Part shown: positions 25,621 through 39,562 of the stretch, piece after piece
How the letters are laid out: each line of letters begins with the position of its first letter
Position numbering within the stretch: the stretch's first letter is position 1
DNA from: Nemania diffusa
Taxonomy: Eukaryota; Ascomycota; Sordariomycetes; Xylariales; Xylariaceae
Length of the DNA stretch: 64,000 nucleotides
NCBI GenBank assembly: GCA_038501195.1
Contig: JBBPUQ010000011.1
Span: 1,302,001 to 1,366,000, forward strand
Direction of reading: 5' to 3'
Notes under the pieces: generated by a model
What the model saw: the letters and a program-made list of their open reading frames with translations, nothing else
Told to the model about the DNA's origin: nothing
Database searches by the model: none
Program-made: the position numbers and the translations under genes

Positions 25621-26646
25621 ATAATGCAGTCTGGGTGTGATCAAGGCAACCACAAGCAAACCGCGAGAAGAGTATATATGTTCCATCATGGTAGTCTCAA
25701 GTCGAGATAGCTTACTAGACTAATAGATTATGAGGTAGCAGATTCTATACAGGTCAGTGATCTAGCAAGAACGGAGTGGCAAGAGTGATAATATAGTTCA
25801 ACCATCGCGAGCGAATAACGAATCTCTTAAGTGTGGCATGTTCCAGCAGCGAGGGAGGGACTATTATAGGTAGGCTAAGATGTAGTATCGTCGGTGTCGG
25901 GTCTCGTACTAGAAACATAGTATTAAAGTTAAGTAAGCTGTTTTGGTGCACCGGCATTCCAACCTGTGTGCCATGCTGTTAGAGCGGCTTCCAAGGATGC
26001 AATTAGGGGAACAACAGGGCTTCCGGAATTCAATATTATAAATGAGAGATCTATTATCTAGCAGATAATTTACAATCTGAGCTAAACAGACCCTGAACAC
26101 TTAGGATTCAGGTACTGTAAGCTTATTATTCTCACAAGCTTCAGTTTAAAAGGATAAATGCTTCTAGGAAAGAGAGCTAGTGGATAAATGTCAGTAACTC
26201 TCGTCTCTAGGTAGGCCCGCCCAAGCTATTACTGGGCGATCCAGCGCAAATCGCACTCATGAATTGCATGATGACGAGCCTGAATCTCAGCACTCGTTAC
26301 TGCTAACGGTGGTACCTATAGAAGATATGGGGCGCTCCACAGAATACCTAAGAGGTACGTAGCTACCTCCGTTCATACTGGGCAGCAATCGAACCTTTGT
26401 CATGTAAACCAGTTCAACATAATCTCATGAAGCTTAGACTAGAACTCACGCCCTATTGAATATATTCATCAGGTTGCACTCGAACGCCGCTTCCTACTTA
26501 AAGCCCGCGGTTTACTGTCGTACTGCGATTTTAAATATATAAACAGGGATGTTGCCTAAGATAGGAAACACACCATCGAGGGAAAGGCCCCAGAGGAAAG
26601 AAGAAACACTCGACTGTCGATAACTAGTAGTCGCTATCCCAGCGCC
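25621..26646. other. Intergenic region
   Basis: 1 kb between the NLR-like gene and the tandemly oriented polymerase X gene. Nothing recognisable is present apart from the polymerase promoter. Confidence 0.6.
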
Positions 26647-28456
26647 ATGGCGACGGGTCTCGTCTTTCCCACCATCTTCCTGCTGCCCGCTCACTTCGAA
26701 GCAGATGAGCTGCCGGAGCTGGAGTGTCAGATTCCTTCGTTGACCTATGACATCAACGAAGCCAGCATAGTACTGGGGAAGGTAGCGAAGAAACCCCGCG
26801 CGGTGCTGGAACTCAGATCGCGGAAGCTTCTCACCGAGGAAATCCAGTCCCCGCCACACAGCGATGGAGGTGCTGGAAGTGTTGGCGGAAATGCCGAGAA
26901 GGCAGGCGATTCGGTAGTCCGAGTCGTTCGGCTCGAATGGTTTACCGACAGTCTCGCCCAAGGCAAGGTGCTGCCCGTGGACGATTATCTAGTGTATCAA
27001 GGTCGAAAGAAGGCGCCCACGTCAAGCCAGCAGGTCTCTAATGCGGAAGACATACTCAAGCGCGCGAGGGAGGATGATACAAGTAGCCGTCCGCCATCAC
27101 AACATCAAAGGCCAGCCCGCGTGAAGCGCCCGCATCTCGCCCAGGAATCCACGTCGGAGCATGAAAAAGCCATGAAACTCCCGCCCCTCCCGGACTACCT
27201 ACACACAGAGTATGCCTGCCAACGTCCCATCCCATTCAGCACTCCCAATAGCGCATTCGTTGAGCAACTCAAGAAGATGAGGACCTTGAGGACCCTGGAA
27301 AGTGACGATGTGGGGGTTCGGGCTTACTCGACAAGTATCGCAGCAGTGGCAGCATACCCGTATCTCTTCTCGTCCGTATCCGGTAAGGCTAATCACCCTT
27401 TACTCGCTCGACATATCTAGCGCATATCTGACGTGGCTGGCAGAAGTTGCAAGACTGCCGGGCTGTGGTCCTAAGATCGAAGAGCTCTACAAGCAGTGGA
27501 AGGAGAACGGCTTTCTAGATGATGTCCAAGAAGCCGCGTCAACCCCGAAGATGAAAGTCCTGCTGTTATTCTACGACATATGGGGCGTAGGGGCAAAGAC
27601 GGCCCACAACTTCTACAACCGTGGCTGGCGAGACTTAGACGACATTGTTGAGTTTGGGTGGAGCGAGATCACTCGCGTCCAGCAGATTGGCGTCAAATAC
27701 TACGAGGAACTACAGGAGAAGGTCCCTCGCGCCGAAGTGGAAGCCATTGCAAACGTGATACTAGAGCATGCCAACCAGAAAGAAAAGGGGTTCCAGATGG
27801 TCATCGTCGGTGGCTATCGCAGAGGGAAAGCGTCGAGTGGCGACGTGGACGTTGTCCTCAGTCATCCCGACCCCTCTGCCACGGAATTCTCCATCGGGGA
27901 AATAGTGAGCAGGCTCGAGAAGGCCCACTACATCTCCCACACACTCACCATCAGCGATGCGAACAGCGAGCGCGGCCAGGCCCCGCTCGCCTGGAAGGGC
28001 GAGGGCCGCAAGGCGGGGAGCGGGTTTGACACGCTCGACAAGGCTATGGTGGTGTGGCAAGACCCAGAGTGGGACAAGGCGAAAGCGGCGAAAAACCCTA
28101 ACCCCCACCGGAGGGTCGATATCATCAGTAAGCAATCCCAGACTATTTCATCGATGTGGCAGTGCGCTAATACTTGATCGTGCGTAGTAACCCCCTGGAA
28201 GACAGCGGGCTGCGCGGTGCTCGGCTGGACCGGCGGCACGACGTTCGAGCGAGATCTCAGACGGTATTGTAAGAAGGTGAAGGGGCTGAAGTTCGATAGC
28301 AGTGGCGTGCGGAGGCGTGGCGATGGCGGCGAGTGGGTTGATCTCGAGAGCGATGCTGATGGGAACCCTGCTCCGGACATGCTCACGGCCGAGAAGAGGG
28401 TCTTTGAAAACCTCGGCTTGGAGTGGCGGCCGCCCGAGGAACGCTGTACTGGATGA
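26647..28456 (+). CDS. POL4: Family X DNA polymerase (Pol4/Pol mu-lambda type)
   Basis: Exons 26647-27382, 27444-28127 and 28188-28456 give 562 aa. These enzymes fill short gaps during non-homologous end joining and base-excision repair. The N-terminus (about aa 1-115) fits a divergent BRCT domain, including the conserved Trp of VRLEWFTDSL. A disordered linker follows, then the 8-kDa helix-hairpin-helix region (EVARLPGCGPKIEEL) and a second HhH (WGVGAKTAHNFY). The palm has GGYRRGKASSGDVDVV (about aa 367-382) with two catalytic aspartates; the third is in HRRVDIII (about aa 467), which is created by splicing 28128-28187. The thumb-like GWTGGTTFERDLRRY block is present. The catalytic triad is intact. 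Whether it is closer to lambda or mu cannot be settled by eye. Confidence 0.9.
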
Positions 28457-28534
28457 GGAGCGGAAAGTACTGCAGTATAAAAAGGTAGCGTACTATGGAG
28501 GCTGGTCGTTAAATCTAGTCGCATGAAACTAAAT

Positions 28535-28602
28535 CGACAGCAAATTCGGCGATATTAACTACCTATTTTCAGTGTTAATAATATCGCTGAAAGTTCCTGT
28601 CG
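28535..28602. repeat. Imperfect inverted repeat (hairpin) after the polymerase X gene
   Basis: Arms starting CGACAG and ending CTGTCG pair over about 28 positions with a few mismatches, including GCGATATTA against TAATATCGC. The loop is about 12 nt. It lies 79 bp beyond the stop codon, so it could be a 3' UTR structure or a small fold-back remnant. Confidence 0.5.
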
Positions 28603-30016
28603 CGTGCTATCTCTGAAGGAAAGAAAGGGCGGTCACTAGGCTTAAATCAACAAATGAAATTAAGCAATGAAGTTTCCTAAACTATAAAAAAAACAGATCG
28701 CTAATTAGAAGAAGGAAATACTCGCGTCTATAGCACAATGTAGTGACATAACTACTGTGCAACGTTGTAAGTATTAATAAGATCGGGAATACTTCGAAGG
28801 GGTTGCGACCTTGTAGACGGATGCTAGACAACATGTCTAAAGGTAGGGGAGGACATTGCAAATTAATTCAATTAAACAGTAGGATGTTATCTACTGTGTG
28901 TTAAGTTCAAATAATTTCCATTTACATGTTAAAGAACGTCATATCTAGTCACCAAATCAATTTCTCTAAAGGAGGGCATAGATCGAAGTATGGCCATGAC
29001 TGCGTGTGTCAAAAATAACAACTACTCTAGGTAGGTAGGTTCTGATACGAGTGGAACACTCGCCGAAAGCTTCAATAAGCTTATCAACTTAGTTCATTTA
29101 GCAAGCACAGTAGACACTATACTGGCATTTGAAATAACTGTGAGCATTCTAATTAGCAGAGCGTTGTAAGGTGCGGCTATAGATAGGCTGTCCCTGCTTG
29201 CTACCTACTATTGTAATAGTTAAGTTGGATTACTACTATATAAATATGACGAGTATTACAGATAGTTACTTATAATATTAAGTCAATTCGTCACTGTGAC
29301 ACCACTAGACCGAACTCTGGTATTCCGGCGCCTGGCTTGTTGACCCGATTCAATGACGTGATAGAGGGATAACTGCTTTAACGATGTTCCTCCTGCCATG
29401 TCCAGCGGTACCTAGGTGTGAAGCCACTTCTCAAGATGTTATTTTTCGCTGTAACTTCTTCGAAGACGTTGTCCCGTACGACACTTTCCCGAAGGCGCCT
29501 TAGGGAAGGAAGGCTGTTGCATTTGTTTGTTTGTTTACTTTTTACTATTTAAAGGCTTGTTCCCTCAACTGATCACTTAGAAAAATCAACAATCATTCTC
29601 TGACCTTACTCTGTACCTGTCCCTAGAACAACCAAAAAGTCCTTGAGCAGAGTTCCAAGTCAACAATATGAGCAGTTCTTAGAAACAACTTGAGGAACCC
29701 ACAATGGCAAAGACACCCACTTAGTCCTAGCATCAGCTATCGACGACGCAAATATAGGGAAAATAGCATATTGTATGCCCCACGAAACTCAGAGAGACTC
29801 TATGTGAAGTAAGCAGTAGTCTATACCCAGCTTCGCTCAGTACTACAAGACTGCTGACCGCGGATACTAGTTTCCTAATGCCTCTCTTAAAAGCACCTAT
29901 CTGCAGGAATACTGCCTGCGATTTATAGGTGGAATTGCGACCCTGATGGATCAGATACTTCAAACGTGGGCGCTCCATGAGGATATACAAGCGCCGACAC
30001 CGCGTCGTACATGGCC

Positions 30017-30157
30017 TCATTTACCCGAAACCTTGTACGTCCGCAGCACCATGCACCACAAGGCGTAGACTAATATGATGCTGAAGAAGACGCGCCCGAT
30101 GATTCCGACGATCAGACCCGCTCGAAGACGGCCCTCTACCGCCGTCGCCGGTGTAGG
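30017..30157 (-). pseudogene. Possible remnant of a single-pass membrane protein gene
   Basis: A 46-codon frame ends in a convincing transmembrane helix (GLIVGIIGRVFFSIILVYAL) followed by a short basic tail and a stop. No start codon precedes it; the adjacent frame upstream (30160-30270) has similar GC-rich Ser/Gly-rich coding character, as if a frameshift separated a Ser/Gly-rich ectodomain from the helix. An unrecognised intron is the alternative. No family can be named. Confidence 0.22.
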
Positions 30158-32316
30158 TCATACTCGACACCAGGCCCGCAGGCGCGCGCCAAAATGGCAG
30201 CGCTACTGCCGTCGTGAGCCCAGCTGAGGTATGCGGAGCTCGGCGAGCTCCTGGCGACCGTGTCACCAATAAGAAATCTAAGGATGTTCGAATTGGCACA
30301 GGCTGGGACATGCACCTATCTAACAGGCGCCTACATATTGTGACAGTTAGGTTCGGGAAATTCGCGAGGATCTGTGTTTGTCTTAGTTGAAAAACACATA
30401 ACGCTCGGATAAACGCGTTCGGATAACGGGAAAGTCTGCGGTGCACAAGCAGAACTTTAGGGATCCATCAATGATTTCTCACCCACAACTCATGCCTTTG
30501 ACCTGCGCGACTTCAGACGGTACTCCAGGGTGAACACGAGAAATTTGGCGAAGGGCTCGCCAAATACAAGCTTTCAATTAGAAAAGGACTAGAGAAGTAT
30601 GGTCTCAGAAATAATCCGGACCCGGGTACCCTAGCTCCCCTGATTTCGAAGATGAGGTTTACCTGCTGCTCTGAGGAATATCTCACTGTACGGAAGGGAA
30701 TCTGATGTGAAAAATGCCACCTCGCATACTTTCTAGCTGGCACGCCTCACGCCATTGCCCTCCAGGGGGTAGATGATGATGATTCAGCCAAATTTAGGTA
30801 CAACCGAATATCCCAGGTCCGCTGGAGCTGCTCGAGGTTGATCCAAGGCACTGATCCGCGCGACTCAGCCCGACCCAATAATAGGGAGAAGACCTCGGCC
30901 GTGCAGCTTTGACCTTGAAAGGCTTGGGAGTGTTGTGTAAAAACCCACGCAATGCAAAGGCCCAGCCAACAGACGAGGCCTAAGGCCTTTGCTACAAAGA
31001 GCTGCGCGCATGCATGGACACGGAGGAGCTACGTCAGAATTTGTATGACTCGGATCACGATGTCGAACCTTAGGTTCGCAAAGTTTGAGACGAAAGTTAC
31101 ATTCGGCGCTCTGGGCCAGCAGGCGAAAAAATGATGGTCGAAAAGCTCCTCTTTATGGAGCCAGAATCCTGCCTCTGATATATTATGGCGATGGCGGGCG
31201 TACAGATGTGGCCCTATTGGAGTTGGGTGTACGAGCCTGATTGTTTGAACAACAACGGTGAGCTGGACATCGTTTGGGTAAGGCTCGATTGAAAGCCCTC
31301 GTCACGGCTATCTCTTCTCCCCTATATTATGTATTGAAAAATTGTAATTATAGTGCTGCGAGTTCGCGGTACTTGATTATGTGTACACAGCTGCTTGTTT
31401 ATGTATGTACTTGCAATTAGAACAGTGATAGCTTCACTATCCTTCGCTTTGCAATCCGAAACTAGAGGTATGACCTAGGTTATAAAAGACTGACAAAAAC
31501 AGCACTTAGAAAGAATGTACCCTGGCTATAAGTCCAATTCCCACGAAGGCTATTGAGACTAGTGAGTTTTCATCAAGTCTAAACGAATCGGGGTGAAACA
31601 GAGTCTATATGTTAAGGGGACTAGTTGGTCATATTAACGGGCCCCCAAATCAGTTACGTTGATGCAACATAATAGCCTAGTTACGCTGTATAAGAAAGAC
31701 AGACATACTAGTTTCAAATTGAGCAATAAACATCAGGTATCAGTTGGTAGTTTAGACCAGCCCTTTGTGTATCTCGCGCATTCTCATCCTATCCCGCGCC
31801 ACAGCGTGATTCTCTTCATATTGAGTAGAGAGCCTGATTGATCTACCTATATACCTAATACCACCAAGCAGCAGTAATAGTGGTGCGCCTACACATTACT
31901 TTTATGTAGGAAGTGCCAAGTATACATAGGTACGTTGAGTATATGCATGTGTAATATACAAGAGAGATTTTGCCTCCTCGTCTCTGTCTTTCATCTCCCA
32001 TATACACAGAACAGAATAGACTAGGACATAGAAGAAGGCCATAATTTTCATCCCCGAGACCACCGCCTTTCCCCTGCCCCCCTCCTTCCCCTCCCAATGC
32101 CCTGCTCTCGTGTTTCTCTCTCTATGGTATTATCCCTTGCCGTACCTGAATTCTATAGTATTCTAAACACCAGCCCCTTCCCAGTCGGGAGAAGAACTAA
32201 AACGCTTAGAGAAGGGATGGGATCGGGTAAGAACTGCCTCGCCTTACCTGATCTGCTCACGGCGTGAGCAGCGTGTATATGTAAATAATAACAGGCATCG
32301 TGTGAAGTCTCCCCGT

Positions 32317-34868
32317 TCACGTCCGCTGCTTGCTGTCTTTCTTTTCTACATGATCGACCTCCTCTTCGTCGATGTCCTCGGCCTCCTCGAAGTCTTCCTC
32401 CGCTGCCTCCGTTTCCGCCTTGTAGTCGTGCGGTAATCGGTAGTGTACCGGATGCTCGCTGCTGTTCATCTGCCACTCCATGAGTTTACTGAAAGCGCTA
32501 TCCTTGTCTGCGTTGAGGAGGGCGTAGGAACCCGTCTCGGCGACCCCGCCCTCGTTGTCGAGAACGATGATGATATCCGATCTCTTGATTGTCGACAGTC
32601 GATGAGCAATCGAGATGGTTGTCATGTTGCCGCTCATGAGCTGTGCAAGGGCGGCGTTTACGGCTACCTCGGATTCGGCATCGAGAGCGGAAGTCGCCTC
32701 ATCGAGAATGAGGATGTCAGGATTCTTGAGAAGAGCGCGGGCAATAGCGATGCGCTGTTTCTGGCCGCCAGAGAGTTGTGTACCTCGGGAACCGACTTCC
32801 GTGTCGAGGCCCTTCTGAAGTTTGGCGATAAAAGTGCAGTTAGCCCTCGAGGCAGCCTGCACGATAGCAGCGCGGTCCGCCCGCGGGTTGCTGTATGCAA
32901 TATTCTCAGCTATTGTGCCGGAAAAAAGGACCGGCTCTTGAGCGACCACGCCGATATGCCGGCGCAACGACTTCGCATTCATATCGGAGATATCTACACC
33001 GTTTATGCGGATTGATCCGCTGTCCAGGTCGTAGAAGCGCAGTAGTAGCGAGGTCACGGTGGATTTTCCGCCGCCGGAAGGGCCAACAATGCACACATTA
33101 CTACCCCCCGGAATGGAGAAACTCATATTTTTAAAGATCTGGTTGTCCGGGCGTGTAGGGTAAGCGAAGGAGACGTCGGAAAATTCGATGACGCCGCTGG
33201 CTGATTTAACAGGGACACCGCGCGTTGGATGAATGGATGGTTTGCGATCCTCCAGCTCAAATAGGCGGGTTGCCGCTCCGACACCCTTCATGAGCTCTGA
33301 AAGGAAGCTAGTGACGCCTATGACACTTGTGCCGGCATACACAGCATACATCATGAAAGTCGTCAGATCGCCTAGTGTTAGGAAGCCTTCTCGGACGAGG
33401 CTGCCGCCGTGCCACAACAATCCAATCACGATCATGTTACCGAGCCATCCGTTGAGGGTGAAGAACCGTGCGTCTGTCAAGGCCTGGGTCTTGCCGATGT
33501 TGAAGAGCTTCCTGACCTGGGTATTATATCGACCGACCTCTTGCGACTCACCGGCGAAGGCTTGGACGGTACGAATGCTTTCTAACCTCTCGTTGCCAAT
33601 CTTGTTCAGAGCGCCCAAGGCTTTCTGCGACTGCGTAGCCAGCCTCCTCGCTACTCGGCTGTAGACTATAGTGCCGGCGCCGATGAAAGGGGCGGCAAGG
33701 AATATAGTCAAGACGAGGCTGGGGCTGATCCAAGCCATGGCGATGAAGCTTGCACAGCAACTAATAATAGACCGTAGGCCGTCCGAAACATTCTGGGTGA
33801 TACTCTTGCCAACGATGGTCGTGTCGGCAATGAAGCGAGACGTGAGGTCTCCCACCTTGTTCGCATCGAAGAATTCGGCCTCTTGGGCCAAGGTCTTGCG
33901 ATATAGCTGGGAGCGTAGGCGCGAGACCACGCGCTCACCAATGACTCGGAGGAGTATGATGCGACCAAAGTTAGCAGCTGCGCCCATGGTGAAGACGAGA
34001 GCCAGAGCCGGGAAGAACTGATACAGAGTCAGACCAAATATCGTGGCCTCGGCCGTGTCGCTCGTGGCGAGATCTTGTAGTCGGATTAGCTTGGGACAAT
34101 GTTTCGTCTGGTCTTGGATCGGCACCCCTCGACACACTTACTCATGACCCTTCCAATGGTGAGAGGAACACTGATAGTGACGGCGGAAGAAACGAGGAGC
34201 AGGGAAACAGCACCCAGCAACGGGAACGTCTCGCGGCGTGCGATCCGCAGAAGCCGCCACACCTCGCGCAAGGTAGACCATTTCCTAGTATCATCCTTTT
34301 CCTTGGTGAGGCGCGCCCTGAGATTCAGCCTCCCCGCCTTGGTGCCCTTTTCAATGGCATGCTGGGAAGTATGCTGCTCAATCGCGGTCGGCTGCTCGGG
34401 TTGCGAGCTTGTCTTGGCTGCATCTCCCTTCAGCACAGCAGCTGCGCCACTGTTCCCTGCGTTGCCAGAACTTGTCGCTACCAGTGTCGCGGTTGCGGCC
34501 TCGCTACTCGAAGAGGTGGGTTGGGATTCTTTCCGGCTTAGGCGTGTAACGGAAAACTGTCGTGCTGCAATAGCTCGGAGCCGTAGGCTAGTGGTCGTTT
34601 TGAGGAGTGGAGATGAATTGGTCGGGCTGGGTCTACGAGCGATCGGCGGAGGCCGGCTGGCCCAAGATGTGGTGGACAATGGCCGAGCGCATGGCGTGCC
34701 GCAAGGAATTGCAGCGTTGGCTTGCGCAAAGGAGGAAGTGGAGGGCCTATGGCGAACTAGGAGCAGTGAGGGCGAGGACGAGCACGAGGAGGGGTACGCA
34801 ACCAGCCTCGCCAGGGCGGCGCCGTGCTGGGGGGAGGGCAGCACATGGCGAACGGGTGCCGACACCAT
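32317..34868 (-). CDS. MDL1: Mitochondrial ABC half-transporter (MDL1/ABCB10 type)
   Basis: Exons 34868-34142 and 34073-32317 give 827 aa. The first 100 residues are rich in Arg, Ser and Ala without acids, as in mitochondrial presequences. A six-helix transmembrane domain follows (LLGAVSLLLVSSAVTISVPL ... about aa 220-540). The nucleotide-binding domain has Walker A GPSGGGKST, signature LSGGQ, Walker B ILILDEATSALD and the H-loop SIAHRLST. This set matches the inner-membrane Mdl1 group, which exports peptides or relates to haem and redox homeostasis. The intron 34074-34141 (donor GTAAGT) joins IGRVM to NLATSDTAEA, restoring the loop between helices. The acidic Glu/Asp-rich C-terminal tail (about 30 aa) is unusual. 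MDL1 versus MDL2 assignment rests on overall similarity. Confidence 0.88.
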
Positions 34869-36224
34869 CGTGAGATTTATTGCGACCGTGTCGTCGTCGT
34901 CGTTCGGAAAATCGTCGCTATGTGCAGAACCATCGTTGCTCGAACGACACTATCGGAAGAGTCGCTCCCAAAATATCGTCAATAGGTTTGTTGTCGTGTC
35001 CAACTTCGAGATGCACAAGCCACCGAGCGGGTTTCTTACAGAAAAGAAAATTCAATGTAGGCAGTAAGTAACAAATGCGGAATGCCGTCATATAGAAGTA
35101 TAGGTACGTACCTAACTAAGTATAGATTTTGGATCCTTTTAGTGCAGCCGAAGCTCCGACCACGCCCGGCGTCCTATTGTCCCATTGTTTGCGCTCGGCC
35201 GAGACTGCCGCTTACCTAAACTTGTGTGTATCTATCTACATGACTTTCGGGTTTAGATAGGCATTATGTCAGGATATCCGATTCTAGTACCTCTCATGCC
35301 TCCCAATTGAATGAGCTAGGTAATGTGAAAGTGGCTGGTTTTGTATATGAATGGTAGGTATCTATCTGTAGACTATTAAAGATGGATGCTGCGAAAAAGT
35401 AATGTGTAAGTGATCCTCGGAGATAAGTAGCTAACCATATTCCCATTAACCAACCAACTGGGCACCTCGTGTAACATTTGGCACCTATTAGTAGATCTAG
35501 TGACAGTTGTTACGTGGGGAGGTTGAGAAAATGTATATGCAGTGAGATACTTTAATAATAAAAGTGATATGTCACACACGTTTAAAAGTGAACACACATC
35601 AAGCTTGTTTTATATATACTCCTGCCTTAAGTTGAAAAACTTAAGGCCTACTGAGTTGTGAGCATGGCTATATTGGTTTCGTAATTGACTACCTATTTTA
35701 AGAAATGTAGCAGAGAATTGTTTACCTACGTACTTGAAATTGTCTTGTTCGCAAACCTTGCCGAAACACACAAAAGTGATTAGTATAGTAAATCAAGGAT
35801 AGCAGTGCCTCTACAGCTATAAAACGGCAATTCACCACGACGCTACAGCAAACACGGCATGCACATCAACGGAGCAAAGGAGATCGAGCCAGCGTACGGC
35901 TCTCAATGACAGAGAAGCAATTGGACCAAGATATAGATTCAATCCACAATTACCACAGTCCCCTTTTAGAAGGAGATCCGGAGAAATGGAGATAGGACCG
36001 CATTAAGGGACTTATTCCATTTCAGGTTCATCAAGCTGCATGCTACCTCGGAGGGAAGCCACACAGCGAGAGCCATTAGACCTCCAGCCAACACAAATCA
36101 ACTCCAGCTCCAGCTCCGACCTTCCTATGTCAGGGGAAAAGAAACAGATGATAAAAGCTCGTCATCATATGTATTGGGTATGAATCGGCTACGAAAATGC
36201 TTGCGCTGCAGGGCCGAATGAAGT
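34869..36224. other. Intergenic region
   Basis: 1.36 kb containing the ABC transporter promoter and the calmodulin 3' UTR. TACGTACCTA-type motifs occur at about 35105. No gene is recognised. Confidence 0.6.
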
Positions 36225-37258
<1,034 letters not shown>

Positions 37259-38221
37259 GATGCGATATGAAAATAATTGATATTGGTAAAGCGAGTGTCA
37301 AAAGACGTCACCACGGAGAAGACACAATAGATAGGTAGCGCAAAAGCACGTAGCTAAGGAGAGATCCAGTAGGGGGTGGTGGGGGGAGGAAAGTTGGTCA
37401 AGGACGAGAGTGTGTTCGATTTCACCTGAGTTGTATCGAAATAATAATGGGGGGATGAAATGGGCCGTCCAAGATAGAGGGACAGGGCTGACGACGCTAT
37501 TTTAGGGAGGGGTGGAGGGCGGTAATAGGTAGGTACCTAGGTGGTCTAATAGATGAGCCCACAGACACCCACAGTAGTGAACTGGGAGGCCTAAAAGTCC
37601 TAGAGCTCTACCTACCTAGCACGAAGCATTCCCCCCTATAGGTTGCACTATGTACTACTACATATACCTAAGGCAACATAGTGTGCCTAAGGCAGTATAC
37701 TTCATAAGGCAGGCTTCCCCTCCGGCTCTTGTCATAGGTAGGTGACGAGAGGCCACCTGGGAGGCCACTTGCAAGCTAGCCCATCCACAACAGACAGGCA
37801 GGCTGCCTTCTGCATGGTAACGACAACATATATAGTTAATTACCTATAAGATGCCTTGTCTGGACGCCTTGTTGAATGACCTATTTGGGACTATGCGCAC
37901 CTACGCAGCATGTTTCTACATACATTCTACACCAATTCTACACCATGAGAGAGAGAAAGAGTGGGGAGGGATAGGTCGCGCTGCATGCTGGGCATCAGCC
38001 TCTTTGTCTGGGCTCACACGTGAACAGCCCCTGGTAAAAAAGTACGTACCAGTCGCTGGCACCGGCTCTTCTAGCCGTCTCTTTACATGAGCCACGCCGC
38101 TTTTAGCTAAACAGTCTAGACCTGCATGAACATACTTCAATTCATGTCAAATGTAAAAATGCTACAACAAATACACAGGATCACAATAATCCTTGATCAG
38201 CCCTAGGTTACTATGCGTCCG

Positions 38222-38245
38222 GAGCGACTTCCTAACAAGTCGCTG
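38222..38245. repeat. 24-bp palindromic hairpin, copy 1
   Basis: AGCGACTT and AAGTCGCT form an 8-bp stem around a 6-nt loop. A second version with a 10-bp stem is at 56359-56382; in matching orientation the two 24-mers differ at two positions. Confidence 0.7.
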
Positions 38246-39333
38246 CTAAAACTAAAAATATTGACACCACAACAACAAACGCTTAACTATAATACCATGG
38301 CCCGACTTACAAGGAGCAGGTTATCAGATAACGAAGATATTCGTAAGTTGGAGAATCTCGCAGCATGTTGGACAAATGGACCGCTACTTCTTTTTTTTCT
38401 TTTGGCAATGTCTACCTCGAAAACTACTTAATCACTTAAGAAAGTGAACTCTGGGCGACGAGCATCTCAACTCCCGGGCTAAACATACCGAAACGAAACG
38501 AAACGAACCTATGATATATCCACTAATAGTATCTATCAAGCGACCTCTCCAGGAGGTTGTTAATATGAAAGAGCCATCATGACGGGCAAAACAGGCCGAA
38601 CGAGATGTCCAATTAAAACAGACGTTGCCAAAAGAAGAGGCCAGTATTATAGTGAAACAGAAGCGCTTAACTCACCAAACGCCATTCTTTCCCGCCAGAA
38701 AAACTTACTATTTCTTTATGTAATGAGTGAGCTTTATTGACATCAGGGGGCACCCTAAGAATCTAAATCAGCACAGCTAGTTAAAGTGAATCGATAGATA
38801 GGACGGCTAGCTAAGGAATATCTCAGTGTTGATGTCATCCGCACTGCGGAGGGTGGTACCTATGGTGATGATAGTATCTAGCAGTAATCATAATGACGAG
38901 GAAGTAATGGAATCGACGACTATGTTGGCGCTCGGTCAATAGGTAGCGTGATTATAACTACTTTTAGTAATATTGTAGGGCGCTAAGTAATCATCACAGA
39001 AGCTATTGTTAAAAGCAGCTTTAAGCCACTCATAACCATATCTTCTTTCTCAGGAGGCCATTTCCTAATAATATATCATGAAAGTCGGCCGAGCTTGCCC
39101 TTAGGTAACATGGCCTTAGACCTAAGATTGTAGACATATATTACTACAAACAGTTATGGCGAGAGCCGTAGTAAATACTACTGTATGTTGAGTTTCCTTA
39201 TCTTCGACCCTATAATCGCTGAACCTAGAGTCATGCGCATTAAGATTGAATCATTGCGTATTATTGTCATCGTCCCCGTACCCAGGAAATCGGAAACAAG
39301 GCTGACAATCGTTAGAAGCATCGACTAGCTACT

Positions 39334-39540
39334 ATGAATACTGAGAAGACCAGAGTCCGTCACATCAGAGGAACGCGTCCGGCACGAGAAGCCAGGAGAC
39401 TTAGCGACCTATATCGCATATTCATTACAGGATCTTATGGGCCCATCAGCGACACTCGCAGAAAGAAGAAGGCAGTCGAGTCGCCGTTCTTGTCGCCGGT
39501 GACGGGGAAGAAGAGGATACTACCCAAGACCCCTGGCTAA
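39334..39540 (+). CDS. Possible small basic protein (hypothetical)
   Basis: A 68-codon ATG-started frame encoding a Lys/Arg-rich peptide (RRKKKAVESPFLSPVTGKKR near the end). I do not recognise it. Its GC content is higher than the surrounding sequence, and a strong hairpin begins 23 bp after the stop. It could be a real small gene, the last exon of a decayed gene, or chance. Confidence 0.25.
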   Translation: MNTEKTRVRHIRGTRPAREARRLSDLYRIFITGSYGPISDTRRKKKAVESPFLSPVTGKKRILPKTPG

Positions 39541-39562
39541 TTCTTCTTGTAGTACGAAGATT

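Larger units (their letters stand above)
28457..32316. other. Large gene-free region with decayed sequence
   Basis: 3.9 kb without an intact recognisable gene. It contains an imperfect hairpin at 28535-28602, AT-rich stretches, a TAGGTAGGTAGG motif near 29033, and a GC-richer island at about 30000-30270 with a broken membrane-protein-like frame. The right end (about 31850-32316) is C/T-rich and probably belongs to the 3' UTR of the ABC transporter gene. Confidence 0.55.

Noticed and set aside
26380..26410. Minus-strand GGTTCGATTG resembling a tRNA B box
   Set aside because: No acceptor or anticodon stem and no A box at a suitable distance.
34099..35067. 322-codon plus-strand frame
   Set aside because: Antisense of the ABC transporter first exon, whose domain content is clear on the minus strand.
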